DNA of 64,000 bases. It comes from PALSA-612 sp963755155 (GTDB lineage: Bacteria; Actinomycetota; Thermoleophilia; Gaiellales; Gaiellaceae). The stretch lies in assembly GCA_963755155.1 (NCBI GenBank), contig CAVWIV010000015.1, forward strand, positions 293,388 to 357,387, written 5' to 3'. A model generated the notes under the pieces. It made no database searches, was not told the DNA's origin, and saw only the letters and a program-made list of their open reading frames with translations. Numbering within the stretch: the first letter of the stretch is position 1; every line of letters begins with the position of its first letter. Both the position numbers and the translations under genes were made by a program. Positions 1-8,653 of this stretch are shown here, in pieces.

Positions 1-1
1 G

Positions 2-940
2 AGTTGCGCGATGGAGGCGACTTCGCACGGCGCGCGTCTCGGCCGCCTCGACGGAGTTCAGTTCTCCGCCCTCGCCTTCACGAATCTCAGCCGTGACCAC
101 CTCGATTTCCACGGCACGCTCGAGGAGTACTTCGCGGCGAAGCGCAGCCTGTTCGTCACAGACGATCCGCCGCCGGCTGCGCTGAACACGGACGACGACC
201 ACGGCCGCCGCCTGGCCGACGAGTTGCGCGCGCTCGGCCACGAGCGGCTGGTCACGTTCGGTTTCGGCGCCGACGCGGACATCCGCGCCGACGCGCTCGA
301 CCTCCGAAGCGACGGTGCGAGTTTCACGGCGGCCGGTATTCCGCTACGGACCCGTCTGCTTGGCCGATTCAACGTCGAGAACGCCCTGGCGGCGGTCGCC
401 GTGGCGCGCCTGCTCGAGTTGCCGGACGACGCGATCTCCCAGGGAGTCGAGGCAGTGCGAGGAGTGCCCGGCCGTTTCGAGGCCGTCAACGAAGGGCAGG
501 CGTTCTCCGTCGTCGTCGACTACGCGCACACTCCGGATTCGCTGGAAAACGCCCTGCGCACGGCGCGCGAGCTCACGACCGGCAACGTCATCTGCGTCTT
601 CGGCTGCGGCGGCGATCGCGACCAGGGGAAGCGGCCCCTCATGGGCGAAACGGCCGAGCGTGGGGCGGACGTCGTGATCGTCACCTCCGACAACCCGCGC
701 AGCGAGACACCAGAGGCGATCGCCGCCGAGGTCACGGCCGGTCTCTCCACGGGCGTCGCCGTCGAGCTCGACCGCGCGAAGGCAATCGAGCTGGCGGTCG
801 AGCAGGCGAAGCTCGGAGACCTTGTGCTCATCGCCGGTAAGGGGCACGAGCAAGGTCAGGAGGCCGCCGGCGAGACGACGCCTTTCGACGACCGCGACGT
901 CGCCCGCGAGGCCCTGCGTAGGCTGGCGGCACGTCGATGA
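2..940 (+). CDS. murE: UDP-MurNAc-L-Ala-D-Glu:meso-DAP ligase MurE, 5'-truncated by the window
   Basis: Adds meso-diaminopimelate to UDP-MurNAc-dipeptide in the cytoplasm, an ATP-dependent step of peptidoglycan precursor synthesis. The frame is open from base 2 and the ATG at 11 falls inside a conserved Mur-ligase segment (S-C-A-M-E-A-T-S-H, compare the family E-V-S-S-H motif), so the true start lies upstream of the window. About 312 C-terminal residues remain, covering part of the central ATPase domain and the whole C-terminal domain. The DNPR motif at bases 689-700 is the meso-DAP specificity signature. The stop overlaps the murF start (ATGA, 937-940), as expected for a coupled dcw operon. 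Confidence 0.95.
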   Translation, partial: SCAMEATSHGARLGRLDGVQFSALAFTNLSRDHLDFHGTLEEYFAAKRSLFVTDDPPPAALNTDDDHGRRLADELRALGHERLVTFGFGADADIRADALDLRSDGASFTAAGIPLRTRLLGRFNVENALAAVAVARLLELPDDAISQGVEAVRGVPGRFEAVNEGQAFSVVVDYAHTPDSLENALRTARELTTGNVICVFGCGGDRDQGKRPLMGETAERGADVVIVTSDNPRSETPEAIAAEVTAGLSTGVAVELDRAKAIELAVEQAKLGDLVLIAGKGHEQGQEAAGETTPFDDRDVAREALRRLAARR

Positions 941-2190
941 TCCCGCTCGATCTCGACGAAGTCGAAGCGCTCTGCCCGGGGCGCCTCGTGCGCGCCGGAG
1001 GTGAGACGGTCGTGACGGGCGTCGTCATCGACTCGCGTCGCGTCAGCGCGGGCGATCTCTTCGTCGCCGCCGGCGCGGGTGACTCGTACGTCGACGACGC
1101 GCTCGGCCGAGGAGCGGCAGCCGCGCTGGTTCCCGACGGCCTGTTCGCCGCCCTTGCTGCGCTCGGCCGCGCGGTGCGAGACAGGGCCGGCGCCACGGTC
1201 GTCGCCATCACGGGCTCGACCGGGAAGACGTCGACGAAGGACATCCTCGCCGCGATCTGCGGCCCACGTCGCAGGACGGTCGCGGCGGAGGCGAGCTACA
1301 ACAACGAGCTCGGCGTACCCCTGACGTTGTGCCGCCTCGAACCGAACACCGAGATCTGCATCGTCGAGCTCGCCATGAGGGGCAAAGGTGAGATCGCCGC
1401 CCTCGCCGACATCGCCCGCCCCTCGGTGGCGGTGATCACGAACGTCGGCCCGGCCCACCTTGAGCGCGTCGGCTCACTCGAGGCCGTGGCCGAGGCAAAG
1501 GGAGAGCTCGTGGCCGCGCTGCCGCCGGGAGGCGTCGCGATCGTGCCGGAGGACTTCCTGGTCACACGCGACGACATCGAGGTCGTCCGCCGGGGGCAGC
1601 CCGACGCGACGACCGAGAACGGTACGACGCGGCTACGTTTCGACGGGCAGGAGATCGTGTTCGGGTTCCGCGGGCGGCATCACGCCGAGAACGCTCTCAG
1701 CGCGCTCCTCGCCGCGCGAGCCCTCGGCCTCGACGTGACGGGCCGGGTGGACGTGGCCTTCTCGCGCTGGCGGGGCGAGGAGACCCCGCTCCCAGGCGGG
1801 GGCGTGCTCCTGAATGACTGCTGGAACGCGAACCCCGTGTCCATGCGCGCCGCGCTCGAGGATCTCGTCGAGCGGTCGGAGGGCCGCCGCACGGTCGCCG
1901 TGCTCGGTGAGATGGCCGAGCTCGGAGCCGACTCGGACGCCTACCACCGTGAGATCGGACGGCTCGTAGCCGCGCTCGGGATCGGGGTGCTCGTCGCGGT
2001 CGGTGAACGCGCGCGCCTCTACGCCGAGGACGCGGAGGGCGTGCTCGAGGTCACTGTCGCGTCGGACGCTGACGAGGCGGCCCGCATCGTCCCGGAGCTC
2101 GTCCGGCCCGGCGACTGCGTGCTCGTCAAGGGGTCACGCGCGGTCGGGCTCGAGGTCGTCGCCGACGCGCTGGCCGGGGTCCGCAACTAG
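937..2190 (+). CDS. murF: UDP-MurNAc-tripeptide:D-Ala-D-Ala ligase MurF
   Basis: Completes the UDP-MurNAc-pentapeptide by adding D-Ala-D-Ala. The protein is 417 residues, slightly shorter than typical MurF. A Mur-ligase P-loop G-S-T-G-K-T-S is at residues 93-99, and the D-S-R-x-V segment near residue 32 is typical of the N-terminal MurF domain. The ATG start overlaps the murE stop by four bases, so translation is probably coupled. mraY begins 13 bases after the stop, so murE, murF and mraY are read as one transcript. Confidence 0.96.
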   Translation: MIPLDLDEVEALCPGRLVRAGGETVVTGVVIDSRRVSAGDLFVAAGAGDSYVDDALGRGAAAALVPDGLFAALAALGRAVRDRAGATVVAITGSTGKTSTKDILAAICGPRRRTVAAEASYNNELGVPLTLCRLEPNTEICIVELAMRGKGEIAALADIARPSVAVITNVGPAHLERVGSLEAVAEAKGELVAALPPGGVAIVPEDFLVTRDDIEVVRRGQPDATTENGTTRLRFDGQEIVFGFRGRHHAENALSALLAARALGLDVTGRVDVAFSRWRGEETPLPGGGVLLNDCWNANPVSMRAALEDLVERSEGRRTVAVLGEMAELGADSDAYHREIGRLVAALGIGVLVAVGERARLYAEDAEGVLEVTVASDADEAARIVPELVRPGDCVLVKGSRAVGLEVVADALAGVRN

Positions 2191-2202
2191 GCTCTCGCGG
2201 CG

Positions 2203-3216
2203 GTGGTACGGGTCCTGATCGCGGGCGTCCTCGCCCTCCTCATCTCGATCCTCATCGCGCCGAGGCTCATCGCCTACCTACGGAAGCGAGCCTACGGCCT
2301 GCACATCCGCGAGGAGGGCCTTGACCACCACATCGTCAAGGCGGGCACGCCGACGCTCGGCGGGCTTGCCATTCTTGCCGCGCTCGCCATCGCCTTCCTC
2401 TCGCTCTCGCACTACACGACGAACGCGCTGCTCGTCTTCTTCGTCACGCTCGGCTGCGCGGCGATCGGCTTTCTCGACGACGCCATCAAGCTGACGCACA
2501 AGCGCTCGCTCGGCCTCAACGGCCGCTGGAAGCTGCTCCTGCTCGCTGTCATCGCCATCGTCGTGGGCTTCGTCACCGAGCGCCGCGAGTTCGCGACCGA
2601 CGTCTACCTTCCGGTCGTGAACCGTGAGCTGCCGCTGTCGTGGGCCTGGTACGTGTTGTTGTTCCTCATGATCGCGGGCACGGCGAGTGCCGTGAACTTC
2701 ACGGACGGGCTGGACGGCCTCGCCGCCGGCACCGGCATCATCGCCGTCGTCACGTTCACGGCGATGGCGGTAATCGCGTGGATTCGGTCGGGGGCGCCCG
2801 GCGAGCGCAACGACCTCTACATCGACCTCTCGATCTTCGGCGCGGCGCTGATCGGGGCGATGGTGGGCTTCCTCTGGTACAACGCCTGGCCCGCCGAGAT
2901 CGCCATGGGGGATACGGGATCGATGGCGATCGGCGGCGCGCTCGCTGCATTTGCGATCGTCATGAAGACGGAGATCCTGTTGGTTCTGATCGGTGGCATC
3001 TTCGTGATCGAGACGCTGTCGGTGATCATCCAGGTGCTCACGTTCAAGTACCTGGGACGGCGCGTGTTCCTCATAGCCCCGATCCACCACCATTTCGAGA
3101 TGAAAGCCTGGTCGGAGACGAAGATCGTCGTCCGCTTCTGGATCCTCTGCGCGATCCTGTGCGCGCTCGCCTTCGCGCTCTACTACCGCTACTACTTCCA
3201 GTTCTTCCGAAACTGA
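2203..3216 (+). CDS. mraY: Phospho-MurNAc-pentapeptide transferase MraY (lipid I synthase)
   Basis: Integral membrane enzyme that transfers phospho-MurNAc-pentapeptide to undecaprenyl phosphate to give lipid I. The protein is 337 residues with about ten hydrophobic segments. Diagnostic features are the D-D-A-I-K motif at residues 92-96, N-F-T-D-G-L-D-G near residue 165 and the histidine cluster I-H-H-H-F near residue 295, all part of the Mg/UDP-sugar active site. GTG start. The last codon overlaps a possible CTG start of the next gene (CTGA at 3213-3216). Confidence 0.96.
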   Translation: MVRVLIAGVLALLISILIAPRLIAYLRKRAYGLHIREEGLDHHIVKAGTPTLGGLAILAALAIAFLSLSHYTTNALLVFFVTLGCAAIGFLDDAIKLTHKRSLGLNGRWKLLLLAVIAIVVGFVTERREFATDVYLPVVNRELPLSWAWYVLLFLMIAGTASAVNFTDGLDGLAAGTGIIAVVTFTAMAVIAWIRSGAPGERNDLYIDLSIFGAALIGAMVGFLWYNAWPAEIAMGDTGSMAIGGALAAFAIVMKTEILLVLIGGIFVIETLSVIIQVLTFKYLGRRVFLIAPIHHHFEMKAWSETKIVVRFWILCAILCALAFALYYRYYFQFFRN

Positions 3217-4037
3217 CCGGGCAGCGGGACATCTGGGCCGAGTGGCTCGTGAAGACGCGCTTCGAGGCACTGTCGCCGGAGGAGAGAGGAGAGGCCATCG
3301 CGTCGCTCGCGGACGTCCGAGAGCGCGTTCTCGATCGGGCGCGGCTCAACCCGGACAGCGTCGTCCTCGACGTAGGCACGGGCACCGGGCTGTTGGTCTT
3401 CGGTGCGCTCGACCGGCTGGGGCCGGACGGCTCGGTTGTTGCGCTCGACATCTCCGTGGACTGTCTTGAGGAGCTCCGGGAGACGTGTGACGACCCGCGC
3501 GTCGCGTACCTCGTCGGCGGCGCGGACGTGCTGCCGCTGCCGGACGGAACGGTCGACGTCGTGATGACGCGGTCCGTGCTCATCTACGTCCGCGAAAAGG
3601 CCGAGGCGGCGCGAGAGTTCTACCGCGTGCTGCGACCGGGCGGACGCGTGTCGCTCTACGAGCCGGTCAACCGCCGCAACACCCAGCTCTGGGAGCTCGT
3701 CGACTTCGGCGACCTCTCCGAGCGCGTGACCGCGGACTTCTACCGCCGCTGGCCTCCCGATCACCCGATGCAGGACTTCGAGGCCGAGGACATGGCTCGC
3801 TGGTTCGAGGAGGCGGGCTTCGCCGAGCTGGACAAGGACCTGGTCGTGTCGTCGACGACGGTGGCTCCCGATGCGGTCCTCCACGGGGTCGGTGCTCCGG
3901 GCTGTCCGACCCTCCTCGACGCCTGGCGTGAGGCGTTCTCGCCTGAGGAGATAGCGCAACTGGAGGCTGCCGTGCGTGAGGCGGGGCCGACCGAGCCGGA
4001 ATGGCCGGCCCTCTACCTCGCGGGGAGTAAGCCGTGA
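3213..4037 (+). CDS. SAM-dependent methyltransferase embedded in the dcw cluster
   Basis: Class I methyltransferase of unknown substrate. Motif I (V-L-D-V-G-T-G-T-G-L-L) is followed by the acidic ribose-binding strand (V-V-A-L-D-I-S) and a later L-R-P-G-G-R strand typical of the UbiE/Methyltransf_11 group. A conserved-looking W-A-E-W-L stretch precedes the first ordinary start (GTG at 3249). I therefore extend to CTG 3213, which overlaps the mraY stop; the safe minimal gene is 3249-4037. The stop overlaps the murD GTG, so the gene is translationally locked into the murein operon. Whether it modifies a wall precursor is inference only. Confidence 0.8.
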   Translation: MTGQRDIWAEWLVKTRFEALSPEERGEAIASLADVRERVLDRARLNPDSVVLDVGTGTGLLVFGALDRLGPDGSVVALDISVDCLEELRETCDDPRVAYLVGGADVLPLPDGTVDVVMTRSVLIYVREKAEAAREFYRVLRPGGRVSLYEPVNRRNTQLWELVDFGDLSERVTADFYRRWPPDHPMQDFEAEDMARWFEEAGFAELDKDLVVSSTTVAPDAVLHGVGAPGCPTLLDAWREAFSPEEIAQLEAAVREAGPTEPEWPALYLAGSKP

Positions 4038-5209
4038 CGCTCCCGTCGCGTGCGCTCGTCGTCGGCCTCGCGAGATCGGGCCGCTCCGCGACCGCTGCGC
4101 TGTCCAAGCGCGGCGTCGATGTCGTGGCCGCGGACGCGAAGCTCGGAAACGACGACGACGAGGCGCTACTCGAAGGCATCGGCCTCCTCGTGAAGAGCCC
4201 CGGCGTGTCCGGCGAGCACCCGCTCGTGACCGAGGCGCGCGCGCGCGAGATTCCCGTGTGGAGCGAGGTAGAGCTCGGCTACCGGCTACTGCCCGGCTGC
4301 CGCTTCGTCGGCGTCACCGGCACGAACGGCAAGACGACGACGGTGGAGCTGTTGGGGGCAATCTTCCGCGCCGCCGGGAGACCGGTCGTCGTCGCCGGCA
4401 ACGTCGGTCGCCCGTTGACCTCGGTGGAGCCGGCGGAGTGGGTCGTGTGTGAGCTGTCGTCCTTCCAGCTGGAGGACGTGCACGAGCTCGCCTGCGAGAT
4501 CGCCGTGCTACTGAACATCGAGCCCGACCACCTCGACCGCCACGGCACGTTCGAGGCGTACCGCGACGCGAAGCTCCGCATCTTCGAGCGGGCGGAGACC
4601 GCCGTCGTGCCGCGCGGCCTCGGCCTGCCGGGGATCGAGTTCTCGCGCGACGACGACCTGCCGGCGGAGCCCCGCATTCCCGGCGCCCATAACCGCGAGA
4701 ACGCCGCGGCGGCGACGGCCGCTGCGCGAGCCGCCGGTATCGACGATGACGCGATCGCTCAGGCGCTCCTGGAGTTCCCGGGCGTCGAGCACCGCCTCGA
4801 GCTCGTGGCCGAGATAGACGGCGTTCGCTACGTCAACGACTCCAAGGCGACGAACACCGCCGCCGCGCGACGCGCGCTCGTCGCGTTCGACGCGCCGCTC
4901 CGCGTCATCCTCGGCGGCTCGTTGAAGGGCGAGGACTTCGCGCCGCTCGCCGCTGCGGTGCGTGAGTCGGCCCGCGCCGCGTACCTCATCGGAGAGGCAG
5001 CTGACGAGCTCGACAGAGTGTTGCGGCCCGCTGGCGTGACGCTCGTCCGGTGCGGCGAGCTCGCGACGGCGGTGGAGCGAGCGGCCGCGGACGCGGACCC
5101 CGGCGACATCGTGTTGCTCTCGCCCGCTTGCGCTAGCTTCGACCAGTTTCACGACTTCGAAGAGCGCGGCGAGGAGTTCCGGCGTCTCGTGCAGAAGTTG
5201 AAGGGGTGA
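4034..5209 (+). CDS. murD: UDP-MurNAc-L-Ala:D-Glu ligase MurD
   Basis: Adds D-glutamate to UDP-MurNAc-L-alanine in the cytoplasm. At 391 residues it is shorter than most MurD (about 440-460), with a compact N-terminal UDP-binding domain. The P-loop G-V-T-G-T-N-G-K-T-T-T is near residues 93-103, followed by the P-D-H-L-D-R-H segment and the C-terminal Y-V-N-D-S-K-A-T-N motif typical of MurD. GTG start overlaps the upstream methyltransferase stop, and its own stop overlaps the ftsW GTG. Confidence 0.95.
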   Translation: MTLPSRALVVGLARSGRSATAALSKRGVDVVAADAKLGNDDDEALLEGIGLLVKSPGVSGEHPLVTEARAREIPVWSEVELGYRLLPGCRFVGVTGTNGKTTTVELLGAIFRAAGRPVVVAGNVGRPLTSVEPAEWVVCELSSFQLEDVHELACEIAVLLNIEPDHLDRHGTFEAYRDAKLRIFERAETAVVPRGLGLPGIEFSRDDDLPAEPRIPGAHNRENAAAATAAARAAGIDDDAIAQALLEFPGVEHRLELVAEIDGVRYVNDSKATNTAAARRALVAFDAPLRVILGGSLKGEDFAPLAAAVRESARAAYLIGEAADELDRVLRPAGVTLVRCGELATAVERAAADADPGDIVLLSPACASFDQFHDFEERGEEFRRLVQKLKG

Positions 5210-6430
5210 AACGGGCCCAACTCGAGGCCAACGTCCTCGTTCTCGTCACGCTCGGCCTTGTCGCCTTCGGGCTGGTCATGGTCTACAGCGCGACGTCGGC
5301 GCGCGCTGCCGTGGGCGATGGAGAGCCGATGCACTACCTCGTTCGCCAGTCGCTCTACGCGCTGGCCGGGCTCGTCGCGCTCGTTGTCTGCGCACGAACA
5401 CCGTATGCCTGGTGGCGGCACGTCGCTCCGACATTCCTCGCTTTCAGCATCCTGCTGCTGGCGACCGTGCTCGTCGTGGCAGACCCGGTGAACGGCGCCA
5501 AGCGCTGGGTGACGATCGGCCCGCTGACGTTCCAACCGTCGGAGCCGGCGAAGCTCGCGCTCGCCGTCTGGGTCGCCGCCTACCTCTCCCGGTCACGCTC
5601 GCGGCCGCCTCGGACGCTCGCGGAACTTGCGAAGCCGCTCGGCCTCGTAGCCGGTGTCGCCTGCGCCCTCGTCCTCGTCGAGCCCGATCTGGGCACCGCG
5701 ATCGCGATGGCGCTCATGCTCGGCGGGATGCTCGTAGCCGCCGGCACGCCGTTCGGGCTGCTCGCGCGTGCGGGCGCCATCGTGGCGGCGCTCGGCGTCG
5801 CGGCCATCTGGCTCGAGCCCTACCGGCGCGAGCGCATCGTCGCGTTCTTCAACCCCTGGAGCGATGCCCAGGGCTCCGGGTTCCAGTCCGTCCAGGCGAT
5901 GATCGGTCTCGGCTCGGGCGGAATCTTCGGCGAGGGCATCGGCGAGGGGATCACGAAGATCTTCTATCTCCCTGAGGCGCACACGGACATGATCTTCGCC
6001 GTCATCGGCGAGGAGCTTGGGCTCATCGGCACGGCGGGCGTGATCGTGGCCTTCGCGGCGTTCTGCTGGGCGGGGCTGCGGATCGCCGCCATGTGCCCCG
6101 ATCGCTTCGGCTCGCTTGCTCGCGACGGGCCTCACGGTGCTCGTCGGCGCCCAGGCTGCGACGAACCTCGCCGCCGTGCTCGGGCTCGCTCCCGTCACCG
6201 GGATTACGCTGCCGTTCGTCTCGTACGGGGGCTCCAGCCTCGTCGTCGCCCTCGCCGGAGCGGGAATCCTCCTTAACATCGCAGGTGCTGATGCCAGAGC
6301 CAGACGCGCCACGGTGCCTGATCGCAGCCGGGGGAACCGGCGGCCACGTGCTGCCGTCGCTCGCGGTAGCCGAGGCGCTGAGCGCCCGCGGCGCGCTCGT
6401 GACGTTCGCCGGGTCGCCGGGACGGGCTGA
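5206..6430 (+). CDS. ftsW: Lipid II polymerase FtsW (SEDS family), one frameshift
   Basis: Septal peptidoglycan glycosyltransferase of the SEDS family, multi-pass membrane protein of the divisome. The first frame (5206 to about 6115) contains the G-A-K-R-W segment and the P-S-E-P-A-K-L family motif. The C-terminal part, including P-F-V-S-Y-G-G-S-S, continues in another frame from about 6116. An extra base near 6115-6119 explains the break. After repair the frame stays open to 6430 and overlaps murG by about 140 bases, longer than usual, so a second small error near the 3' end is possible. GTG start overlaps the murD stop. Confidence 0.9.
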
Positions 6431-7358
6431 GGCGCACGTCCCCGAGGCAGGCTACGAGCTCGACACGTTCGAGATCGCGGGCTTTCCTCGGGAGCCAAGC
6501 CTGGCGCTGGCGCGCTCACTTCTGCTGGCGGCGAAGGCGCCGCTTGCGTGCCGGGCGATCCTCGCCCGGCGGCGGCCGCATGTCGTTCTCGGCGGCGGCG
6601 GCTACGTGGCCGGGCCGATGGTGCTCGCGGCCGCAACGCGGAGGATTCCCGCAGCGCTCATGGAGGCGGACGCGCACCTGGGCCTCGCCAACCGGCTGGC
6701 CCTGCCGTTCGCGCGCCTCGTGTTCCTCGCTTTCCCGATCCCCGGACGGGAGGGGCCGAAGTACCGCGTGACGGGACGTCCCTTACCGGCGCGCTCTCGA
6801 GCCATTCCGCGTGACGAGGCACGGCGGTTGTTCGAGCTGCCGCTCGAGGGGCCTCTGCTCGTGGTGTACGGCGGGAGCCAGGGCGCACGCACGCTGAATG
6901 AGCTCGTGGTGGAGGCCTTCGCCGAGAAGGGCCCGCTCGTCCTCCATCTCGCCGGCGAGCGCGATTTCGAGCTGCTTCGCGGCCGCGTGCGGCGAGACGG
7001 CTACCGGCTGCTGCCGTTCACGCACGACTTCGGGGCGGCGCTAGCCGCCGCAGATCTCGCTCTCGCGCGTGCCGGCGGATCGGTCTACGAGCTGGCGGCT
7101 GCTGGGACGCCCGCAGTCCTCGTGCCATACCCACACGCCACAGCCGACCATCAGACGCAGAACGCGCGTCACTTTGCACAGGCGGGCGCCGCCGTGCTCG
7201 TCTCCGAGGCTAACGTGCGTGGCGTTCCGGACATCGTGCGCTCGCTTCTGGCCGACCCCGGCCGCCTCGCGGAGATGACGGCAGCCATGCGTCGCGCAGC
7301 CAGGCCGAACGCCGCCGAGGAGATCGCCGACGAGGTGCTCGCGCTTGCCGGCGTTTGA
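6291..7358 (+). CDS. murG: Lipid I GlcNAc transferase MurG
   Basis: Adds GlcNAc from UDP-GlcNAc to lipid I, giving lipid II, at the inner face of the membrane. GT-B fold protein of 355 residues: the N-terminal glycine loop A-G-G-T-G-G-H (residues 13-19) and the C-domain G-G-S-Q-G-A-R motif near residue 196 are diagnostic, as is the H-A-T-A-D-H-Q-T-Q-N-A segment. ATG 6291 is chosen; a GTG two codons upstream is also possible. It overlaps murC by 14 bases. Confidence 0.95.
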   Translation: MPEPDAPRCLIAAGGTGGHVLPSLAVAEALSARGALVTFAGSPGRAEAHVPEAGYELDTFEIAGFPREPSLALARSLLLAAKAPLACRAILARRRPHVVLGGGGYVAGPMVLAAATRRIPAALMEADAHLGLANRLALPFARLVFLAFPIPGREGPKYRVTGRPLPARSRAIPRDEARRLFELPLEGPLLVVYGGSQGARTLNELVVEAFAEKGPLVLHLAGERDFELLRGRVRRDGYRLLPFTHDFGAALAAADLALARAGGSVYELAAAGTPAVLVPYPHATADHQTQNARHFAQAGAAVLVSEANVRGVPDIVRSLLADPGRLAEMTAAMRRAARPNAAEEIADEVLALAGV

Positions 7359-8541
7359 CGGCAGGAAGCTGTGGTTCGTCGGGATCGGCGGAGCGGGGAT
7401 GAGTGCGCTCGCCGTCGTCACCCGTGCGTGGGGAGCGGAAGTCGCCGGCTGGGATCGCCACGAGACGCCGTACCTCGAGCAGCTCGAGGGCGTGGAGGTC
7501 GCCATCTCCACGTCACTGCCCTCGACGCCGGCCGGCTGGGAGCCTGTGGTCTCGACCGCGTACGCAGGGCTCGTGTCGGGGCGCTCGCGAGGTGAGCTGC
7601 TCGCCGAGGTCGTGTCGTCGCGACGGTCCATCGTCGTGGCTGGCGCGCACGGCAAGACGACCACCGCGGCGATGATCGCGTTCTGCCTCCACGAGCTCGG
7701 TCTCGACCCGGCGTTTCTCATCGGAGGCCCGGTGCCTCAACTCGGCGCGAACGCGCGGGCGGGGGAGGGGTGGCTCGTCGCGGAAGGCGACGAGTCGGAT
7801 CGCTCGCTCGAACTGCTGCGACCGGAGATCGGAGTCCTCACGAACGTCGATCTGGACCATCACTCGACCTTCGCCTCTCGTCACGAGGTGGAGGAGCTCT
7901 TCGCGCGGTGGCTCGACGGGTGCGGCTCGGCTGTGAGGGGAGACCTGCTCGAGCCGGCCTCGTTCGAGCTCGCGGTCGCGGGCGACCACAACCGGCGCAA
8001 CGCTGCAGCGGCGCTCGCTGCACTTGAGCTCGCGGGAGTCGATCGTTCCGGGGCGGCCGGCGTTCTCGGCGGGTTCCGGGGCGCCGGCAGGAGGCTCGAG
8101 CTGCGAGGCGCGGCCGAAGGAGTGACGGTGTACGACGACTACGCCCATCACCCCGCAGAGGTCGACGCGACGATCGCGGCGCTGCGGGAGCTCCATCCCG
8201 CCTCCCGCGTCCTCGTCCTCTTCCAGCCGCACCTCTACTCGCGGACGCGGCATCTCGCCGAAGAGCTGGGTGCGGCGTTGAGTCGGGCGGACGCGGCCTG
8301 CGTGACGGAGATCTACGCGGCGCGTGAGCAGCCCGTGCCGGGGGTGACAGGGAAAGTGGTCGTTGACGCGCTCGCACGCCGGCGCCCCGGGATGTGGATC
8401 GGCTGGGCGCCTGAGCTCGAGGAGGCAGGACGGATGGTCGCCCGCCTCGCGCACGACGGCGACGTCGCGGTAACGATGGGCGCGGGCAACGTCGACGATG
8501 CGGCTTCCGTCATCCTCCGTGAGCTCGAGCTCGGCCGCTGA
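7345..8541 (+). CDS. murC: UDP-MurNAc:L-alanine ligase MurC
   Basis: First amino-acid ligase of peptidoglycan synthesis, adding L-alanine to UDP-MurNAc. 398 residues, compact for MurC (often 450 or more). N-terminal G-I-G-G-A-G-M-S nucleotide loop at residues 12-19, Mur-ligase P-loop A-H-G-K-T-T-T near residue 100, and the Y-D-D-Y-A-H-H-P motif in the C-terminal domain. TTG start inside the 3' end of murG. It is followed by a 112-base non-coding gap with a palindromic element, the first break in the murE-murC chain of overlaps. Confidence 0.94.
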   Translation: MPAFDGRKLWFVGIGGAGMSALAVVTRAWGAEVAGWDRHETPYLEQLEGVEVAISTSLPSTPAGWEPVVSTAYAGLVSGRSRGELLAEVVSSRRSIVVAGAHGKTTTAAMIAFCLHELGLDPAFLIGGPVPQLGANARAGEGWLVAEGDESDRSLELLRPEIGVLTNVDLDHHSTFASRHEVEELFARWLDGCGSAVRGDLLEPASFELAVAGDHNRRNAAAALAALELAGVDRSGAAGVLGGFRGAGRRLELRGAAEGVTVYDDYAHHPAEVDATIAALRELHPASRVLVLFQPHLYSRTRHLAEELGAALSRADAACVTEIYAAREQPVPGVTGKVVVDALARRRPGMWIGWAPELEEAGRMVARLAHDGDVAVTMGAGNVDDAASVILRELELGR

Positions 8542-8553
8542 TCGTGCCGCCTG

Positions 8554-8626
8554 CGTGGCAGTTTCCCTCCCCCGGGGCGCTTCCGCGCCCTGCCCCCGAG
8601 ATGAGCGTAGCCGCGAAACTGCTACG
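8554..8626. repeat. Imperfect palindromic element between murC and murB
   Basis: The outer arms 8554-8565 and 8615-8626 pair over 12 bases with one G-T wobble. An inner hairpin pairs 8575-8580 with 8585-8590 around a TTCC loop. Together they fold most of the murC-murB gap. There is no T-tract, so a simple intrinsic terminator is unlikely. It could be a repetitive intergenic palindrome or an RNA structure controlling murB. Confidence 0.6.
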
Positions 8627-8653
8627 TGTGATTGACGGAAGCAGGCCACAAGA

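Noticed and set aside
2278..3270. Long minus-strand open frame across mraY.
   Set aside because: High-GC shadow of a clearly conserved plus-strand gene; the product is charged low-complexity sequence without family features.
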